The notes: generated by a model not told the origin, from the sequence alone. A DNA stretch of 43,359 nucleotides from Saprospiraceae bacterium UBA7687 (GCA_002482845.1 DLGT01000150.1:1-43359); one strand, 5' to 3'. Positions 1 to 8,855 are shown, counted from the stretch's first letter. Program-made: numbers and translations.

Positions 1-1
1 G

Positions 2-520
2 GTGCAATACCTGACGTCTAGACTGTCTAGGGTTCTTACAAGGATCAAAAATCTTGATTCTGTCTCTGCAAGGGGATATCGTACAGTCGCAATCGGCATT
101 CAAGGAGCCGAAGGTAAAAACCACCTAAATGGGTTTAGTTTTAATGCCACAAAATCAATCTCTGCCATCTTGCAAAAGCCATACACGCTGGATATTGCCA
201 CAGGGGAGGTCAGCATTATGGGTGTAGCACCTGCCTTCGATACGCTAGGCGGTATCGGCGCCAATACGGTAGGTATCAAGGCATACTGGGCCAAGATAGA
301 TTTTGAAACGAACAAAGCAACCGTCTCACAAACGAATCAAGTGAAGTTGGGACTGGACACGGCAATTACCGATGTGATGCTCACGCACGCAGCACCACCT
401 GCTGGCACAGGAATCGATGTGTTTGTATTGTCGATTGTATTCTACCAAACGGTGAATGGTACTGATTACCTTCTCCAAAATGGTGCGCATAATGCTGCCG
501 ACATCATTGCTATACCATAG
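2..520 (+). CDS. Structural-looking protein of unknown function, 5' end cut by window
   Basis: The frame is open from the first bases of the window, so the gene probably begins upstream; the GTG at position 2 is only the first usable codon. The 172 visible residues are soluble and rich in Ala, Gly, Thr and Val with alternating hydrophobic residues. There is no signal peptide or membrane segment. The look is that of a beta-rich particle or fibre protein, but no family was recognised. A DUF5675 gene starts 2 bases after its stop, followed by two tiny membrane proteins, so it is the upstream member of a compact phage-like cassette. A structural role (coat, fibre or extracellular particle) is inference from context. 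Confidence 0.6.
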   Translation: MQYLTSRLSRVLTRIKNLDSVSARGYRTVAIGIQGAEGKNHLNGFSFNATKSISAILQKPYTLDIATGEVSIMGVAPAFDTLGGIGANTVGIKAYWAKIDFETNKATVSQTNQVKLGLDTAITDVMLTHAAPPAGTGIDVFVLSIVFYQTVNGTDYLLQNGAHNAADIIAIP

Positions 521-522
521 GT

Positions 523-972
523 ATGAATGCAGTGATCGAATTGGTAAGAACGTATGGGGACGAGGCGACAGTGGGCCGCATCTTTTTTAATGATGTGGAA
601 ATCTGCCAAAGCATAGAGTTGCCTTGGCAACACAACAAGCCAAACGATTCCTGCATACCTGAGGGCGAGTACAAACTTCAGCACCGTCATACAGAAAAGT
701 ATGGCGACCACTTGCTGGTAGAAAATGTACCTGGACGGGCGTGGATCCTCTTCCACCCTGCCAATTACGCCAAAAAAGAGCTTCGGGGCTGTATCGCTCC
801 GGTCATGGAAGTCAGAGGTCTATATGGAATGTACTCACGGGTGGCACTCCATGTGTTGCTACGGAACATCAGACAAGTAGGTATTCATTTTTGTACACTT
901 AAAATTTGTAGTTATGGGCACAATCATGCAGCGGTGGGCATCTCCCACCCCAAAATTTTTCAAAATACTTAG
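523..972 (+). CDS. DUF5675 family protein
   Basis: Residues 1-115 follow the DUF5675 pattern: an early RTY, then a short element around ICQSIELPW, the CIPEGEYKL turn, and the HPAN...KKELRGCIAP core with its conserved Cys. The family is common in phage-like and mobile clusters of Bacteroidota; its biochemical activity is not established. ATG 523 follows the upstream stop by 2 bases. The last 35 or so residues do not look like the usual end of the family, and they overlap the next gene by 59 bases in another frame. A TAG at 878-880 in the +1 frame suggests the native end may have been shifted by a small indel. The family call is firm; the 3' end is doubtful. Confidence 0.75.
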   Translation: MNAVIELVRTYGDEATVGRIFFNDVEICQSIELPWQHNKPNDSCIPEGEYKLQHRHTEKYGDHLLVENVPGRAWILFHPANYAKKELRGCIAPVMEVRGLYGMYSRVALHVLLRNIRQVGIHFCTLKICSYGHNHAAVGISHPKIFQNT

Positions 973-1159
973 GAATGTAGGTCTAGTGATAGGCGCTGTA
1001 GGAACAGCGATACTCACTGCGCCGATCACCCTGCCAGCGACATTGATCACGATAAGCGGATACTTAGTGACAGCGGGTGGCGTGGTGACGGCAGTGAGTC
1101 AACTGACGATCCTCCATGAAGATGCACCTGAGCCAAAATCTACGGAAGATGAGTCATAA
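914..1159 (+). CDS. Small two-helix membrane protein of phage-like cassette
   Basis: This 81-residue protein has a basic N terminus (QRW...PTPKFFKILRN), two hydrophobic helices at about residues 22-40 and 42-62, and an acidic polar tail (EDAPEPKSTEDES). That is the build of a small inner-membrane protein such as a holin or holin accessory. It overlaps the DUF5675 frame upstream and the next small membrane gene by 11 bases, so translation is probably coupled. The function is inferred from size, topology and neighbours; no family was recognised with certainty. Confidence 0.6.
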   Translation: MGTIMQRWASPTPKFFKILRNVGLVIGAVGTAILTAPITLPATLITISGYLVTAGGVVTAVSQLTILHEDAPEPKSTEDES

Positions 1160-1322
1160 TCATCAGGTAGGCATGGCAGGCGGCAGCATTACGGGCCTGT
1201 GGGCGAGCATCAGCACGTCAGATTTGGTAACGACATGTTTGATGGCAGCACTAGGAACGATCGTAAGTTACTTTGTATCTATGCTATTAAAGCGATTTTT
1301 TGGCAGAAAAGTTCCTGAGTAG
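1149..1322 (+). CDS. Tiny holin-like membrane protein
   Basis: The preferred start is the ATG at 1149, which overlaps the end of the preceding gene and gives 57 residues. An earlier in-frame ATG at 1116 would only add residues inside the upstream gene. The protein has a Gly/Ser-rich N terminus, one or two hydrophobic stretches (about residues 11-45) and a basic end (LLKRFFGRKVPE), which suits a small holin-like protein. It is the last gene of the cassette and is followed at once by a terminator hairpin. Confidence 0.6.
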   Translation: MSHNHQVGMAGGSITGLWASISTSDLVTTCLMAALGTIVSYFVSMLLKRFFGRKVPE

Positions 1323-1353
1323 GGAGACATGAGATTGGAGTTTTGAGTTTTTT

Positions 1354-1388
1354 CAGCCCTGGCGCCCTTGAGTGAGGCGTTGGGGCTG
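1354..1388 (+). terminator. Rho-independent-type terminator after the phage-like cassette
   Basis: A 13-bp stem containing three G-T wobbles (1354-1366 pairing with 1376-1388) closes a 9-base loop and is flanked by T-rich sequence on both sides (TTTTGAGTTTTTT before, AATTTATTTT after). It lies between the rightward cassette and the convergent leftward gene that ends at 1454, so it may serve both strands. Confidence 0.7.
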
Positions 1389-1453
1389 AATTTATTTTAG
1401 ATTGGATTTTGCAGATTTTAATGAATATGATCTTAAAAAAGTACGGTGAGGAT

Positions 1454-4400
1454 TTATCTTTTAGTCACTTTATATTTTTCAGTTCTATTATCAAAAGCAG
1501 GGAATGTTCCTTCAAGAATTTCAACAACACTGTTATTAATCGTTGGATTCTCAATTGCTCCTGTAGAATAACTTACCTTATTAGCATCTTCTTTGGTTAT
1601 CTTGATATGAATAATTTGCTCGGCATCGCAAACAATTGCCAAATTAGGGTTGTGTGTGACAATAATTATTTGACGCTTATCTTTTACTTGCTTTATGAAT
1701 TTCCCAATGATTGTATGGACGCTTTGATTGTCTAAATTTTCCTCAGGCTGGTCAATAACTAAAGGAATATCATCATTGTCAAGCAAAAGGTAAAAAATCA
1801 GAAGTAAAGCACCTCTTTCACCCGGAGAAAGTTCTGATAATTCTTTGTCGCCTAATTTTAATTTGTAAATAGGATTTAGATAGTCCATTGAGAAAAGGAA
1901 ATTGTAGAAATCTACAGGACCATAGCCTTTCTTTAGTTGATCCCGAAGATTGCGTGCAGCATTATCTTGGTCTGTTCTTTTGTCATAAAAAAGATGGGTA
2001 ATAAGGTCCTGAATAAAAAGGATAAACCCTTCTTTCGTATTGAGCTCAGAAACTTCTATTATTTGTTCCAATTTTTTATAGCCATCTTCTTTTCCAATAA
2101 AACTTCCTTTCGCACCAACACTGATATGGTCAAAGAACTTTTCAATGAATCCTTGAAGATGCAAGGAAACATCAAGCTTAATTTTATAATTGTCTGTTAA
2201 ATTGTTATCAGCGTCAATAAAATCTGTTACTGGCTTAAAGAGCTGCCTATATAGGCTTATTATTTCGTTCTTTTTGTCATAGAGATTTTCAACGAGGACT
2301 CTACGTGCATTTCTAGCTGATTCAAATTCGATCTTGAGTTCATTATCTATGTAGCGTAATACTTCTTCGAAATACCTGAGAGTTCCTTCAACTTGTTTTT
2401 CGCCTATAATTGTGGCTCGACCTGCTTCCCAAACTTTAAGGTTGCTCAAATATTGTTGGTGCAATTTCGAAGGCTCGTCTAATTTCTCTTTCAATGCTGT
2501 GATTTCAGCAAGTATAGTTTTTACTTGAGACGGTAAGCTGTCTTCTGCATTGCCAAGTAAGTTGTTTACGGCAATTAAACCTTTCTGTTTTTCGGAAATT
2601 AGTGACGTTATTGGTTCGCTGTTGACATTAAGAGTAATTATGTTATCAAGTTGAATGTTATACTTTTCGTAAATTGGTTTCTGAGCGGCTATAAATGAGG
2701 AAAATTCATTAGATAAATTTGATACTGCTTGATTAGCTTTAGTGAGTTCGTTTATAGCGATATTTAAATCTGTTTTGTCTTGATTTTTTTCTGCTATTGT
2801 TTTTTCAAGCTGAAGTAGCTTTTCTCTAAGAGTTTCTATCTGTTTGCTTATGGCTTCTTGATTGCCACTGTTTTGTGGCACGGGTACGGCAATTGGTTTA
2901 ATTTTGTCATGAGCTTCAAGTTCTATCTTTTTCTTATCATGCGAGTCCTGTATTGTTTTTCTATAATTCGGATTTCTTTTAGATTCAATATCGGCAATTT
3001 TATTATTAAGTGTTGTGATTTCGTTTTTGATTTTGTTTATACTCTGTTGAATAACCTCACTTTTATTAGATATTAATTCATCAAGTGAGTTAGCTCCAAT
3101 TCTATCACTTTGTGGGGTATGAGAGAAGATAATTTTCCGAAGTTCTTTTTCGAAATCTATGCCATCTTCTACAGAACATAATGTTTCGAGAAAATTCTGT
3201 GGAATATATTTTACCCTCTCTGTCAAACTGCGATCGACATCCTCACTGAGACGCTTAGTATTAGAAGTTCCATTTCTCCATGTTAAAGTTGCTTCAAACT
3301 CTTCTGCTTTATTTGATGGCTTCCTTTTTCTAAATTTTTCACTGTTTAAGAAAGAAAAGTTGTCAGCGTTATGAGTGTTTCCGCATAGTCCGATAATATC
3401 AGCCAATGCACTTTTACCATTTCCTTTATTACCAATAATAGCAACTAACCCCGCATTAAGAGATATATCCAGGCCATCAAACCATGTTTCAGCAAGTGAG
3501 GAATCTGGAATTTTTGTTATGCTAATTTTCTCAATGAATTTGGTTGGGTTACCCTCAATTCTATTTAGTAGTTCGGGTTTTTCGCCAATGAAGACTCTAT
3601 CACGTTCATATAGGATTTGTCTTAACCCTTCGAAAGATGTGTCAGATTTTATCCAAGTATAGCATTTCCCGATCCGATCTTTCATAATCGCATGCGAATT
3701 ATGATGCGCATCGCTGCAATCCAATAAGAGATTATTTACATTTTGCTCAGTTAGTTTTTCCTGAGCCTTATAAAAGGCTGGAATACTTTCCGATGATGTA
3801 AAGACTATGTGACACTTATTGATTGCATCTTTCTTTTCTGCAATACTATTATCGTTCCAAGAAAAGGCGTCCCATTCAGTTTTACCGATTGCAATTAGAA
3901 ATTTATCCGTGAAATATGTCGAGTTTTCTAAGAAATAAATGATTTCTTTTTCATCACAGTTAAGATTATTAAAGCCCTCTTCTAAATCTGATCCAAAATG
4001 TTGCAGTTCATCTACTGGGATTCCGGCTTTGATTTGTCGACCAAGATCGGTCAAACTTTCAGAGGTAATTAATCCACCCCATGTAATTCCACTATTTAAC
4101 CCAGGTGTCAAGCTATATTTAGCACTCAAGCCATTCAAGAATTGAGCTTGAATAATTTCTGGTGTAACCTTGTCAGAGAATATTATATGCAGATTAATTC
4201 GCTTGAATTGACGATGTCCAGCAAATTTCTTTATTCTAAATTCAATTACAGGAAGTATAAGTTGAATATTTGATAATCGTCCTTTGGATTTATATTCAAG
4301 AACTTTTTTGTAACCATCAATAAAAATATAGTCGTTGATTCCTATAACTTGGATCTCTTTTGGAAGACTTTCAAGATCTTTAATATAGGTTTCCCATACA

Positions 4401-4498
4401 TCATCATTCCCGTCAGCTTTGAATGACTGAATAATGGAAGCGGGAGTATGCACATGTAAATCCCATTTTCGCCATTTAGAGCCTCTTTTATCATTCAT
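1454..4498 (-). CDS. TrlF-like protein: PHP phosphoesterase plus SMC/ABC-type ATPase
   Basis: At 1014 residues this is a fusion. The N-terminal PHP domain has the metal-binding HVH (residues 15-17 in WDLHVHTPAS) and a later SDAH (262-265). It is followed by an SMC/RecN-like ATPase with Walker A GNKGNGKS (356-363), a long coiled-coil middle of roughly 470-760, the ABC signature LSPGER near 890, Walker B LVIDQPEENLD near 912-922 and an H-loop VTHNPN near 949. NCBI places similar proteins in the TrlF family, and PHP-ATPase fusions recur in defence islands; the likely role is ATP-dependent sensing of nucleic acid coupled to phosphoester cleavage. All key motifs are intact. It stands alone and convergent to the cassette at the left edge. 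The domain call is firm; a defence role is inference. Confidence 0.85.
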   Translation of the reverse strand: MNDKRGSKWRKWDLHVHTPASIIQSFKADGNDDVWETYIKDLESLPKEIQVIGINDYIFIDGYKKVLEYKSKGRLSNIQLILPVIEFRIKKFAGHRQFKRINLHIIFSDKVTPEIIQAQFLNGLSAKYSLTPGLNSGITWGGLITSESLTDLGRQIKAGIPVDELQHFGSDLEEGFNNLNCDEKEIIYFLENSTYFTDKFLIAIGKTEWDAFSWNDNSIAEKKDAINKCHIVFTSSESIPAFYKAQEKLTEQNVNNLLLDCSDAHHNSHAIMKDRIGKCYTWIKSDTSFEGLRQILYERDRVFIGEKPELLNRIEGNPTKFIEKISITKIPDSSLAETWFDGLDISLNAGLVAIIGNKGNGKSALADIIGLCGNTHNADNFSFLNSEKFRKRKPSNKAEEFEATLTWRNGTSNTKRLSEDVDRSLTERVKYIPQNFLETLCSVEDGIDFEKELRKIIFSHTPQSDRIGANSLDELISNKSEVIQQSINKIKNEITTLNNKIADIESKRNPNYRKTIQDSHDKKKIELEAHDKIKPIAVPVPQNSGNQEAISKQIETLREKLLQLEKTIAEKNQDKTDLNIAINELTKANQAVSNLSNEFSSFIAAQKPIYEKYNIQLDNIITLNVNSEPITSLISEKQKGLIAVNNLLGNAEDSLPSQVKTILAEITALKEKLDEPSKLHQQYLSNLKVWEAGRATIIGEKQVEGTLRYFEEVLRYIDNELKIEFESARNARRVLVENLYDKKNEIISLYRQLFKPVTDFIDADNNLTDNYKIKLDVSLHLQGFIEKFFDHISVGAKGSFIGKEDGYKKLEQIIEVSELNTKEGFILFIQDLITHLFYDKRTDQDNAARNLRDQLKKGYGPVDFYNFLFSMDYLNPIYKLKLGDKELSELSPGERGALLLIFYLLLDNDDIPLVIDQPEENLDNQSVHTIIGKFIKQVKDKRQIIIVTHNPNLAIVCDAEQIIHIKITKEDANKVSYSTGAIENPTINNSVVEILEGTFPAFDNRTEKYKVTKR

Positions 4499-5194
4499 AG
4501 TGTTTATTTATCTAGGACCATTCAAATCAGCCTTGATGCAAAAAAGTTTTATTATCACAGCGTATTTACCTTTCATTGTTTGTTCATAATTGCAAAATTC
4601 CCTACTTCACAAAACACCATTAACCTTGATTTTTGTGGCTTTAACAAACCTAATTAAAAGTTTAAAATAATTTTGACTAAAATTTCTCATAACTCTATTA
4701 TTTGCAATTCAAATTAATAATATAAAGGTTTGCAAGCTTGTTAATAAGTTCCGTTATTATAAACGTTTCACCCATTTTAAAACGATATTATTTTTGATAA
4801 TAAGGTCTATCGCCACCAAACATTCTTCCTTCAATTTCATTAAACTTAGGCAAATATAGGACTATTTAAGAATGGTAGGTATAATTTTAAAATTTTTATT
4901 TGGCCTTTTGTATTGATAGTTGTTTAGCAATGTATTTAGGACTTTGATTTAGTTCAGATTTTGAAGCACAAAACTGTCAATTAGCTCACAAAATAACTTA
5001 AACTCATGCTAAAGTAAACCTAAAGCTTATGTAATAAACTTAAATGATAATAGTAAAGGGAGAGAACGATATCCCAACAATACAAACAAAAAAGATTTAA
5101 ATACTTTAGTCGCTAACGAACGTTCACTTCTGCATGGCGTTCATCAAATGTCCATTGGACACAATTAACGCTTAGTGTTCCCTGCATTTTGACT
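4499..5194. other. Gene-free, very AT-rich gap with a short dyad
   Basis: About 700 bases without a convincing reading frame on either strand. The right side presumably contains the TrlF-like gene's promoter. Close to the end of the RelA/SpoT gene there is a perfect dyad TGTCCATTGGACA at 5149-5161, with related TAACG/CTAACG elements around 5110-5175. These could be part of a terminator, a protein binding site or an old insertion scar. Confidence 0.5.
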
Positions 5195-6178
5195 TTAATA
5201 GCTGTTATAGGATGTGTTATTAGCTGTGTAAATACTTTTCAAAGCATCTTCGCTTAGTGTCCAATTTTCTTTCAGCATTGTTCTATGGTTGTCAAAATAA
5301 TAGTTTGCTAATAAAAAAATCGGTTGTTGCATTAATAGACCAAGTTGTGGTTTGATAATTTTCTCCAATTTGGCTTTGTGTTTTTCAACATAGAATGTCA
5401 AATCAGATAATTCGACATTTTGAATTTCAAGTAATTCAAAAATACTATCTGTAAGAGAAAAATTAAGGTCTTGTTTATCAAAGTCTTTATTGAAGGATTT
5501 GTATAACTCAATCATCTCCTTCATATAATTTGAGTAATACCTTTTTTCGTCAGACATTAAAGCGAAAATGTTGCAGAAATAATCATCTGTAGCTTCCATT
5601 AAAGCCATTGACTTTGCTAAATGTCTAAGTATTCCCTTGTCATTTTTATAGGGACCTTTGTATGTACTGTCGTGGCTTACCTCTGCAAATGCGTGCTGTA
5701 ATAAAGTTCTAATTTGAATTTCACAAGTCAGAAAAGGTCTAATGTCTTTGTTAAAAGTTAAATCGTCTTCAGTAGGTTCTACGACAATGTGTAAAGATTG
5801 ATAATCAAAAATATTGGGTTTGTCTTCAATTTCTTGCTGAATATTTTTTGTGATTTTAGACTTCCACTTTGGAAATTTTAAAATTTCATCTGCTACTTTT
5901 TCAATGTCGGAAGATTTTAAAACAACAATCCTTGTCCCAATTTTATCTTCTATGTCTATGAAAGGATTTTTGTATGGTTTTTTGCGATACAAAGCTTTAA
6001 ATAGAAAAGACTTCTCGTCTTTAATTCTGTTAGATGGTAATATTTTAACTATGTTTTCTTTTGAGAATTGGCTCAAAATTTCTGTTGTCAGACAGTTGTC
6101 GACAAAATTTCCCCAAACCTTCAAGCTAGGTAGTAAGTTGTTAAAGTCATTTAATATTGCTTCCTCTTGCTTATTCAT
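5195..6178 (-). CDS. RelA/SpoT-domain nucleotide synthetase, candidate toxic small alarmone synthetase
   Basis: The 327-residue protein has a RelA/SpoT synthetase domain at about residues 45-175 with the expected motifs: RIKDEKS (51-57), IEDKIGTRIVV (76-86), YQSLH (126-130), EIQIRT (153-158) and QHAFAEVSHD (161-170). This family moves pyrophosphate from ATP to GDP/GTP; toxSAS members instead target adenine nucleotides or the tRNA CCA end. There is no HD hydrolase, TGS or ACT domain, so it is not the housekeeping Rel. The C-terminal 150 residues are helical and unrecognised. Its ATG lies inside the end of the upstream nucleoid-associated-protein gene (8-base overlap), implying one operon and coupled translation. 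Catalytic residues look intact; toxic or defence function is inference. Confidence 0.85.
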   Translation of the reverse strand: MNKQEEAILNDFNNLLPSLKVWGNFVDNCLTTEILSQFSKENIVKILPSNRIKDEKSFLFKALYRKKPYKNPFIDIEDKIGTRIVVLKSSDIEKVADEILKFPKWKSKITKNIQQEIEDKPNIFDYQSLHIVVEPTEDDLTFNKDIRPFLTCEIQIRTLLQHAFAEVSHDSTYKGPYKNDKGILRHLAKSMALMEATDDYFCNIFALMSDEKRYYSNYMKEMIELYKSFNKDFDKQDLNFSLTDSIFELLEIQNVELSDLTFYVEKHKAKLEKIIKPQLGLLMQQPIFLLANYYFDNHRTMLKENWTLSEDALKSIYTANNTSYNSY

Positions 6179-7256
6179 TCGATGAATATGGTCTGCCTAT
6201 AATTTTTATTATTGTGTACTCTTGACTATTAATATCTAATGCGTTTAGCTCGTCTGGATTGTCAATTATGACAACTCGATTGTCAAAATTCTCTTCAGGA
6301 CCAACAACATTTATATTTCTTGGAAAGTCGATTTTTCTTTTTGAAAGTCTGGTTTTTATTAAGATACTATCCTTTACGATAGCAAAAGGTAATTCTTGGC
6401 AAACATCGCCAATATAGCTATCTCGAATTCCGTTTTCTGTCGGAATATAGGTGTTTGCAAAGTTTATAGGATTTACAGTTGGATTTTCGTTAGTTGAAAA
6501 TTCAGTCTTTAAAACAGAAAGTAGGTTAGCTTTTGTTTCTGTATCTGTAATATGTGATAAAATAAATTTTTCTGTTTTATCATAAAATCGTTGAGATTGA
6601 ATTTTCGCATTCTCGCCAACAGAAAAACCTAAAAAATCTTTGTAGAAATACTCAGCTGGATGTGTATCAGTTCTAAACTGGTCATCGTAAAGAAAACAAC
6701 CAAATTGTTCATTTACATTCTCTAAAACCTCGTCTGTCTTTGCGTAAATTATACCAATTTTGTATAACTTTTGAGATGGTGAAAGAAATACTTTTTGAAG
6801 AACACTTACTTGTGAATGTCCATCAATATTTGAAAATTGCAAAGCTTCGTGCGGCTCTGCTTTAATGACAATATGAACTGGCAAGTTTGTTTCATTATCA
6901 AAGCAATTCATTATCATTAAATAACCACCGGGAATGGATGTTTTCCTTTGGCTGTCTGCTAATAAGTCTGCAATGCTTGATGTGGCTGTAATAAAATCTG
7001 CATTACTCAAACTATTTAAGTCATTCGACAAGTCATAAAATGAACCTACATTTGTATCTTCAATTTGTAACTCAAATGCTTTTGAATTTCTACCTGCTGC
7101 ATCAATTAATCTAACTTTTATAATTGCTAAAACATTGTTTTCAATTAATAAGATTTCATTTGAGAACTCAGCAGTTGCTGCATCTTGCCCATTTTGTTTT
7201 GGGTTGATTGTGTGAATTATTATTCGTCTTACATTAAGGTTGTTGAAGTCTATCAT
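6171..7256 (-). CDS. YejK/NdpA-type (NA37) nucleoid-associated protein
   Basis: At 361 residues it is close to the usual 330-350 of the family (PF04245). Visible family features are the N-terminal IIIHTINPK, a mid-region GGYLMIMNCFDN followed by HIVIKAEPHE, a LQKVFLSPSQKLYKIG strand, FLYDDQF, and YFYKDFLGF near residues 205-213. The family binds DNA and is attached to the nucleoid in enterobacteria; in Bacteroidota copies often occur in accessory regions. Here it is translationally coupled to a RelA/SpoT-domain synthetase, which suggests it acts as a sensor, partner or antitoxin rather than as a general chromatin protein. Family membership is likely; the role in the pair is inference. Confidence 0.75.
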   Translation of the reverse strand: MIDFNNLNVRRIIIHTINPKQNGQDAATAEFSNEILLIENNVLAIIKVRLIDAAGRNSKAFELQIEDTNVGSFYDLSNDLNSLSNADFITATSSIADLLADSQRKTSIPGGYLMIMNCFDNETNLPVHIVIKAEPHEALQFSNIDGHSQVSVLQKVFLSPSQKLYKIGIIYAKTDEVLENVNEQFGCFLYDDQFRTDTHPAEYFYKDFLGFSVGENAKIQSQRFYDKTEKFILSHITDTETKANLLSVLKTEFSTNENPTVNPINFANTYIPTENGIRDSYIGDVCQELPFAIVKDSILIKTRLSKRKIDFPRNINVVGPEENFDNRVVIIDNPDELNALDINSQEYTIIKIIGRPYSSNE

Positions 7257-7260
7257 ATTT

Positions 7261-7593
7261 TTATTTTTCGAAGTTGTGAATTAGTAGGGTGTCCGCCAAT
7301 ATTGAAGGCAACATGTTGATATACTTCACTCTGTTTTTGAAAATAACTTTGCAACATATTGGTTTATAATTCATAATAAATATATCGAAATACGAAAGTT
7401 TGTTAAGGGCACCAAATATTAAACTCAAGTTAATTATTTTTCTTAAACATTGACCTTTCAAAGTCAAATGTAAAATTAAATTAATGATAGTTCTAATTTC
7501 TTTTAAAGAATTTCGAAACAAAAAATTAAATGCTGTGCTTAAAATATTCTTAAGTGATTTTTTATAAGTTAAATTTCCCGATTTTGAACACAT
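7261..7593 (-). CDS. Doubtful small ORF upstream of the nucleoid-associated protein gene
   Basis: This 110-codon frame ends 4 bases before the NA37-like start, which would suit a leading operon gene. However, the composition (Ile, Leu, Asn, Lys, Phe) is what random AT-rich DNA gives, no domain is visible and the start has no clear ribosome binding site. If it is not a gene, the span 7257-7679 is leader and promoter DNA for the NA37/synthetase pair. Only a weak CTACG...CGTAG dyad (7628-7645) was seen there. Confidence 0.2.
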   Translation of the reverse strand: MCSKSGNLTYKKSLKNILSTAFNFLFRNSLKEIRTIINLILHLTLKGQCLRKIINLSLIFGALNKLSYFDIFIMNYKPICCKVIFKNRVKYINMLPSILADTLLIHNFEK

Positions 7594-7679
7594 TTTATTT
7601 GCTTATATTTGTTTTGTAGACTTGACTCTACGTATGTTGGCGTAGGTACATGCATAGGGTAAATTTTTAATTCTCCCCT

Positions 7680-8765
7680 TTATTCGTCATCTTCAAAATA
7701 ATCTACTATACTTCTTTCTACTTTTTCAAATTGTCTAAATTCCACAAATTTATTTACTTCTTTTTGAAAAAAAATAGTGTTAATTTTTATTTTAAGAGCA
7801 CCTTCTTTTTTAAAATTATTTGAAATTAATTTCCAACTTAACTCAATATCGCTTCCTTCATATTTCGGCTTTATACATATGATATTACTGATATATTCTT
7901 CATCAGGTACAAAAACATTTCGATGTGGGTTTATAAACAAATTCCTTTGCGTCTCATTGAATTCGATATCACTTTTATTATTTACTTGAATGTATTTCGA
8001 AGGAATATTTTCATTTCCAATTTCTTGCAGATTTCCATTTGCCTGAATAATGAGTTGAGGATTTTCTATAGGAGTATGCCCAATGTTTTTAATTTTTATT
8101 CTGAATCTAAAATAGCTTTGGTTTTCACCTTTGAACAGAAGACTGTCTATAATCTTTGGTGATGCATATTTAGTGTATTCAAGAAAACTGGTAGGTTCTT
8201 GCCCTACCTGGTAATAAGTAATTTGATTATAAAATTTGACTGTGCCAGATAGTTCATCTTTATCATTTTCAAAACATACCGATACCTCCGATTTTTATTT
8301 GTACTTGTGCAAGTTCAAATACCAATCATGAGTAAGTTTATTTTCGTCAATTAAATCTACTATATCATCCCAAGAGAATAAATGAACCTCAAACAATTCT
8401 CTTTGTCGATTCTCTAAATCTTTGATTCGAATATATTCTTCTATTTTTGAATCTTTATTTGCAGTAGTTGCAAAATAGAATTTAGCCAAAGGTGGTTTAA
8501 AAGACTTTGCTAATTCTATCTCTCTATCAATTTCATTTTCTGAAAGCAATTTATGAGAATATTCATCTTTTCCTTTGCATTGGATGCCATAATATAACTT
8601 TTCTCCGTTTGGGATACCGTAAACATCCACACCATTTTGACTTTGACCTTTCCTACCGTTCTTCTTTATTTCTTTACACTCCCATATTTCCCCCCAAAGT
8701 TTCTTGCACAAATTTTCAAAATCGTCCCAGTTCTCTGGTTTTCTTAAATGCTTCTTTGCTTCCAT
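7680..8765 (-). pseudogene. PD-(D/E)xK restriction-endonuclease-like gene interrupted by an in-frame TAA
   Basis: The N-terminal piece (8295-8765, 156 residues from the ATG at 8765) carries an Mrr-like catalytic core: Glu in WDDFENLCKKLW, Asp in QNGVDVYG and Gln/Lys in YGIQCKGK. The frame stops at TAA 8295-8297 but then stays open for 204 more codons in the same frame down to 7680, giving a soluble beta-rich domain (for example RIKIKNIGHTP and IKPKYEG...ELSWKLIS). That second part has no ATG, GTG or TTG until 7940, so the simplest reading is one 361-codon gene with a nonsense mutation. The alternative is two genes, the second starting at an ATG after GGAGG (8283-8287) with one extra T in a TTTT run. 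It follows two genes on the same strand, the start being about 90 bases downstream of the PH-like gene's stop. Confidence 0.7.
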
Positions 8766-8855
8766 AATTTTGATTGGATATTCCTTTACTTTTCTGTTGT
8801 GCAAAACTCCATGTTAAAAAATATTATATTAGCCATAAAAAATCAGTTTAACAAT

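Noticed and set aside
1409..1735. Rightward open frame of 108 codons
   Set aside because: It lies opposite the 3' end of the TrlF-like gene, which has clear domains there; the translation has no family features.
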